64,000 bases of DNA. Origin: Heracleum sosnowskyi (taxonomy: Eukaryota > Streptophyta > Magnoliopsida > Apiales > Apiaceae). Shown piece by piece: positions 60,197-64,000 of the stretch. The stretch is taken from NCBI GenBank assembly GCA_030848705.1, contig CM061243.1:119870674-119934673 (forward strand). Direction: 5' to 3'. The translations under genes and the position numbers were made by a program. The stretch's first letter is position 1, and every line of letters starts with the position of its first letter. Below the pieces are notes generated by a model that was given only the letters and a program-made list of their open reading frames with translations, searched no databases and was not told the DNA's origin.

Positions 60197-63100
60197 ATGG
60201 CACCCAAACAGACTCTCTCTCAAACAAACTTTGCTGGCATCTTTTCCCCAAATGATGCTGGTGAAGGTTTCAAAGGACTCGTGTTGTTCTTGAACAAGTC
60301 CTATCTCGGTTCTGCCATCACCTCAACCCCCATTCTCGACTTAGACAGAATTGAGGCTTTTTGGCGAACTGCTGTTGCTCAAACTGAGGGTGAGAACCCG
60401 GGTATTCAATTCACAATCTCTGGGCAACAATACACTCTTACAGCTGAGGTCATCAACACTGCTCTTGGAATTACACTTGAAGCAGGACAACAATTTGTTG
60501 AACTTGCCAATGATGACCCTCTTAAGAAGCTCTTCTTGAAGATTGGGTATACAGGCCCTATTCTCGAAGAGGGGACTACCAAATGGTATCCGTCTGGTGA
60601 AATGGATAGGAAGCATCTGAGAAAGGAGTGGAGCATGATACTTGATGTGATAGTCAAGGTGTTCTCTACCAAGTCCACAGGCTGGAATGGAATACCCTCC
60701 TACATCAAGAAACTGACACATTCTCTTGTCCATGGATACAAGGTGAATGTTGGAGCTCTCCTCATGGCACACCTCAGGGCTGCCATAGGTAAGAAGGTAT
60801 CAATATACCCTCGCTTTCTTATGATGTGCATTAATTCATTCTGTGATTTTGATAATGATGCCCCTCGTTTAGAAGCTTGCTCAGTTTTGAAAAAGAACAC
60901 ACACACACTGTTATCCTCACAGAATCTCAATGCACATATTCCACTTTGTTTCACTCAGCACATGGTTGATCAAGTGTCCAACCCTGATTTACCATTACCC
61001 TCTGGTTATGACTCTTTCACTCTTGAGAATGAAACTGAATTAGACCCAAATTCAGTTAACCCACATTCAACACCATACACTCAGCCTAGGCCCTCTAGAC
61101 TTTCCAAAGCCCAAAGAGAAGCCTTGCAAGAATCCAGAAAAAGGCCCTTAGAAGTTGATGTTGGTGGTAGCTCTGTTAGTCAAGAGGGAGACACTGCACC
61201 TAGTGCAGCAAATAAGGAGGCTAGTCAAACAGAACCCCCAGTGGTTCCCCCTGAGCCTAAGAAGAAGAGAGCTAGGAGGACTAAAACCACTGTTAGCCAA
61301 GCTGCAGTTTCTCAACAAACTGTGGTTACTGAAAGGGATTCAAACACCTCCCTAGATGTGCCTTCTCAACAAGGTGCATCTATTGAATTTGGCCTGTCTC
61401 CCAAGGCACCCTGTACAGAGTCTGCACAAACTCATGGTTCACAACCTGAGGAACCTCCACTTGAAGAAACACACAGTGAGTTAGGGCACAGTGAGGATTT
61501 CTCTATTCCTTTTGATGATTCACATGTTTCTCCTGTGAATCAGCCCCAACTCTCTGCTACACTTTCACCTTCTTCCTTCCCTACCCATTCTTTTGTTTCT
61601 TCTCCACAACCTAGAGAAGGGGACAATCCCAACCCTTCAGGTTTTGATCATCCATCTCCAATCATGGATGAGCCCCCATCTAGTGGTCCACAAGAACCCA
61701 TTTCTCAAAGTGAAATGGACACCACTCCTCCAAACACTGAGCCAGGGCAAAGTGGTAGTTTGTCAGAAAATGAAACAGCCAACACTTTGTCTGAACTCCA
61801 AGGAGCATCTTACCTTCAGGAAGATGCTGTCACAGCCTCTGTTGCTGTCAAAGACACTGGCAATGTTGCTGTCCTGGACACGGCTGCTGTCATGGGTGGA
61901 GAGAAAGATACTGTCACTACAGAACCTACTGTCACTCCACTTCCCAAAGATGCTGCCATGCCAGAACCTGCTGTCCAGACTCCAACTGACAGTAACATTC
62001 ATGCCAAAGATACTGTCCAGTCCTCTCAACCTGATTTTGATGTTGTACTCATTGAGGATGCCTCTGATGATGATCTACCTCTTGCCAAACTCTTAAAGGT
62101 ACATTCTAAATCTTCTCCTTCCATGCATGTTAGTACTACTCATACCCATGCATCTAGGTTGAGTGAGGGTGTGCAAAAGAAAATAGAGATAAAAGAAAAT
62201 AGAGGTGAACATAAAAATGAGAGGCAGCCAACTGTGCTGGCAAAAGGAGAGGGACTTGAGCATGTCTAGAGAGACATTGAGGGAGCCCACACTATTCAGG
62301 CATTAGGCCTTGAGAGTCAATCTGTGATGGGTGATGAGATCACTCAAAAACACCCTAAGAGTGTGAGAACCCCCATAGCCTCCAAGCCCCTTTCTTTTCC
62401 TTCCCCTCCAAGAAGGTTAAGGTATGGTGGCCCCTCTGCTACTTTTGGTAACAGGATTGCAGCTCTGGAAGGACAGTGTGCTACTTTGCACTCCAAGATG
62501 GACTCTCTCTCTCAATTGGTGGTTGATGGTTTTGCTGCTACTCGGCTCTCTATCCAGTTCCTTACTGACCTAGTAGCTACCAACTCAACTAAGGGGGAGA
62601 AGGTAGCAAGATCAGAATCATTGTCTATTCAGGAATCAGGTGGAACTCAGGGGGAGCCAGTAACTGTGAAGACCAAAGGGGGAGCTAAGGGAAAAACAAT
62701 GTCTAAAGGGGAGCAAGTCAAACCAAGCAGTGGACATCCAAAGGATAAAGCTGAAGAACTTGTTGAAGTTGACTTGGATGGAGAAAGAGTGTTGATGTCT
62801 AAGGCAACTCAAGATGCAATTCAAAGAAGACCTGCATCTAGACATCCAATTCTACCTCCTGTGACAATTAGAGAGCCAACTTCAGCAACTCAAGAATCTG
62901 CTCTACAAAGAAGATGGAGAGAAATGGAGGAACAAAATAAGCTTGGGAAAGGTAAAGGGAAACTGCCTGAATCCATCCATAAAGGAAATACTTGGTCCAA
63001 TGGTACTGAGTATGATCAAGAAGAAGTCAATACTTTAATGGTGGATTACAGGGAGAGCACATTACACAACCATGATAGTGAATTTAGCAGTTTGGTGGAA

Positions 63101-63677
63101 GAAGCAATGAATGCTCCAAGCAACCGTCCAACCAACACCACAAAACTGTTAAAGGATCAAATCACCAGTGTCGGTGTAATGGTGAATGATGAGAAAAGAT
63201 GGGCTGTAAGTATCTATTTCACTTCTGGCATATCTTATTTCATCACAATGCAGTTATTGCAGAGTCTGTCAGCAAAGGTGTTGTGTGCTTTGAAGGGAAA
63301 GATCAGGGCAACTCAAACACCATTCAATGAAATATTGGATATGCAAATCCAGAACCTGATCACACAAAATCTACCTGAAGTCTACACAAATCCACCAAGT
63401 GTTTTCTACAGATCTAAAACTAAGGATGGCACAAGAAGGAACAGCTTCATGAATTTGGTTAGCCCATCCAGAATGGAAACCAAGTCAATTCTGAAAGTGT
63501 TAGATGGAATACTCAGTTCAAATTCCAATCCAGGAAGAGTTTATGTTGTTCAAGAGATCTACAAAATGCTGGTGTTGAGAGACAAGGCACTGGGAGCTAG
63601 AGTGAAGGAACTAATCTCTAGAGCCAATGCCAAAAGAAATGATCAAGGTGGAAGATGTCTTTATGACATTCCTCCTC

Positions 63678-63717
<40 letters not shown>

Positions 63718-64000
63718 GGTTGGAGGTGGTGAAGCTTCTGGAAATGCTGGTGGAAGTAATTCTGGGAATACTGGTATTCAATCTCAGAATGAAGGCAATG
63801 AAGAAACTCCTAGTCAAGAAAAGAAAGATGCTTGTGCAACAGATGAAGAGGAGCCAAGAATACTGGAAGCTTTGGAGGCAAGCATTCTTAGATGTGCTAT
63901 TGATTGCATAAATGCAGAAAAAGATGCTGTCACCAAAGGTATTGTCGACAAGGATACTGTCATAGAAGATGTTGTCATGGAAGATACTGTCGACAAAGGT
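60197..64000 (+). CDS. Long 3' ORF of the copia element (Sirevirus additional ORF)
   Basis: The start ATG (MAPKQTLSQTNFAGIFSPND) opens a frame that reads to the window end apart from one TAG at 62267-62269, 691 codons in, perhaps CAG originally. Residues 1-270 look folded and resemble plant-transposon/env-like proteins downstream of pol in Sireviruses (HSLVHGYKVNVGALLMAHLR, IYPRFLMMCINSF). Residues 290-600 are Pro/Ser/Glu-rich with a nuclear-signal-like PEPKKKRARRTK. Residues about 540-610 are rich in KDTV/DAV units encoded by ACTGTC words. Beyond the TAG come a coiled-coil-like segment (IAALEGQCATLHSKMDSLSQ), a second folded-looking region (63100-63650), an Asp run from (GAT)12 at 63679-63714, and more KDTV units. 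No membrane helix is obvious, so calling it an envelope would be unsafe. Confidence 0.7.

Larger units (their letters stand above)
51899..64000 (+). mobile_element. Ty1/copia element, Sirevirus-like, truncated by window end
   Basis: It has an upstream LTR of about 1053 bp, an initiator-Met-tRNA primer site, gag, pol in the copia order (protease, integrase, RT, RNase H) and further ORFs 3' of pol. More than 12 kb is visible and the downstream LTR is not reached. Long LTRs, large gag and an additional long ORF after pol fit the Sirevirus (SIRE/Maximus) lineage. It is inserted in the second RNase H of the gypsy element to its left. Coding regions carry only a few stops, so it is younger than the gypsy elements. 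Confidence 0.88.

Noticed and set aside
60197..62269. Envelope glycoprotein
   Set aside because: No signal peptide or membrane helix seen; a basic nuclear-signal-like patch argues against a membrane protein.
63206..63253. Mini-intron in the long 3' ORF (GTAAGT to CAG, 48 bases)
   Set aside because: Shorter than usual plant introns, and the frame is open through it either way; it cannot be decided from sequence.

Overview
This is about 64 kb of AT-rich, intron-bearing nuclear DNA from a flowering plant. The spliced genes closely resemble dicot proteins, so a core eudicot is likely; the family is not determined from sequence alone. There are four well-supported host genes, one probable small host gene, and a dense, nested load of transposable elements. 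No rRNA gene, functional tRNA gene, CRISPR array or organellar segment was seen.

Layout. 1-2390: AT-rich repeats, including a Helitron-family copy ending at 2000. 2391-3487: a non-autonomous hAT element with an 8-bp target duplication. 3840-5990 (+): a SUT4/SUC4-type sucrose transporter, five exons, 489 aa. 7498-12442 (-): DBR1, the RNA lariat debranching enzyme, nine exons, 426 aa, converging with the transporter; part of its exon 2 is duplicated inside intron 2. 12.5-22.6 kb: nested DNA elements (MULE-type MITE, CACTA terminus, copia-type solo LTR, a 2.26-kb Helitron) plus a probable histidine-rich orphan gene at 20192-20599 (+). 22659-22956: an isolated LTR with its primer-binding site.

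23374-37390: an old 14.0-kb Ty3/gypsy element of the Tat type on the minus strand, bounded by a 5-bp target duplication (ACTAA). It carries decayed gag-protease and RT/RNase H/integrase genes, and a plus-strand (antisense) extra gene with its own TATA box and intron. A 1524-bp CACTA element with TGA target duplications and a small TnpA-like gene is inserted in that antisense gene. The element's upstream LTR has lost its promoter segment.

38388-41365 (+): HEMA1, plastid glutamyl-tRNA reductase, the committed step of tetrapyrrole and chlorophyll synthesis, three exons, 543 aa. 42886-44465 (-): a bHLH93/NFL-like transcription factor, four exons, 343 aa. 44.5-47.6 kb: AT-rich DNA with tandem duplications and a Stowaway MITE.

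47613-51898 (+): a second, decayed Tat-like gypsy element, cut within its second RNase H by a Ty1/copia element that starts at 51899 and runs off the window. The copia element looks like a Sirevirus: 1-kb LTR, initiator-Met-tRNA primer site, gag with zinc knuckle, 1082-aa pol, a small acidic coiled-coil ORF and a very long 3' ORF. Its most unusual property is a GACAG/CTGTC motif heavily clustered in the LTR, the 3' noncoding DNA and parts of two coding regions.

The host genes show no functional linkage. They form two convergent pairs (SUT4/DBR1 and HEMA1/bHLH93) separated by transposon-filled DNA.
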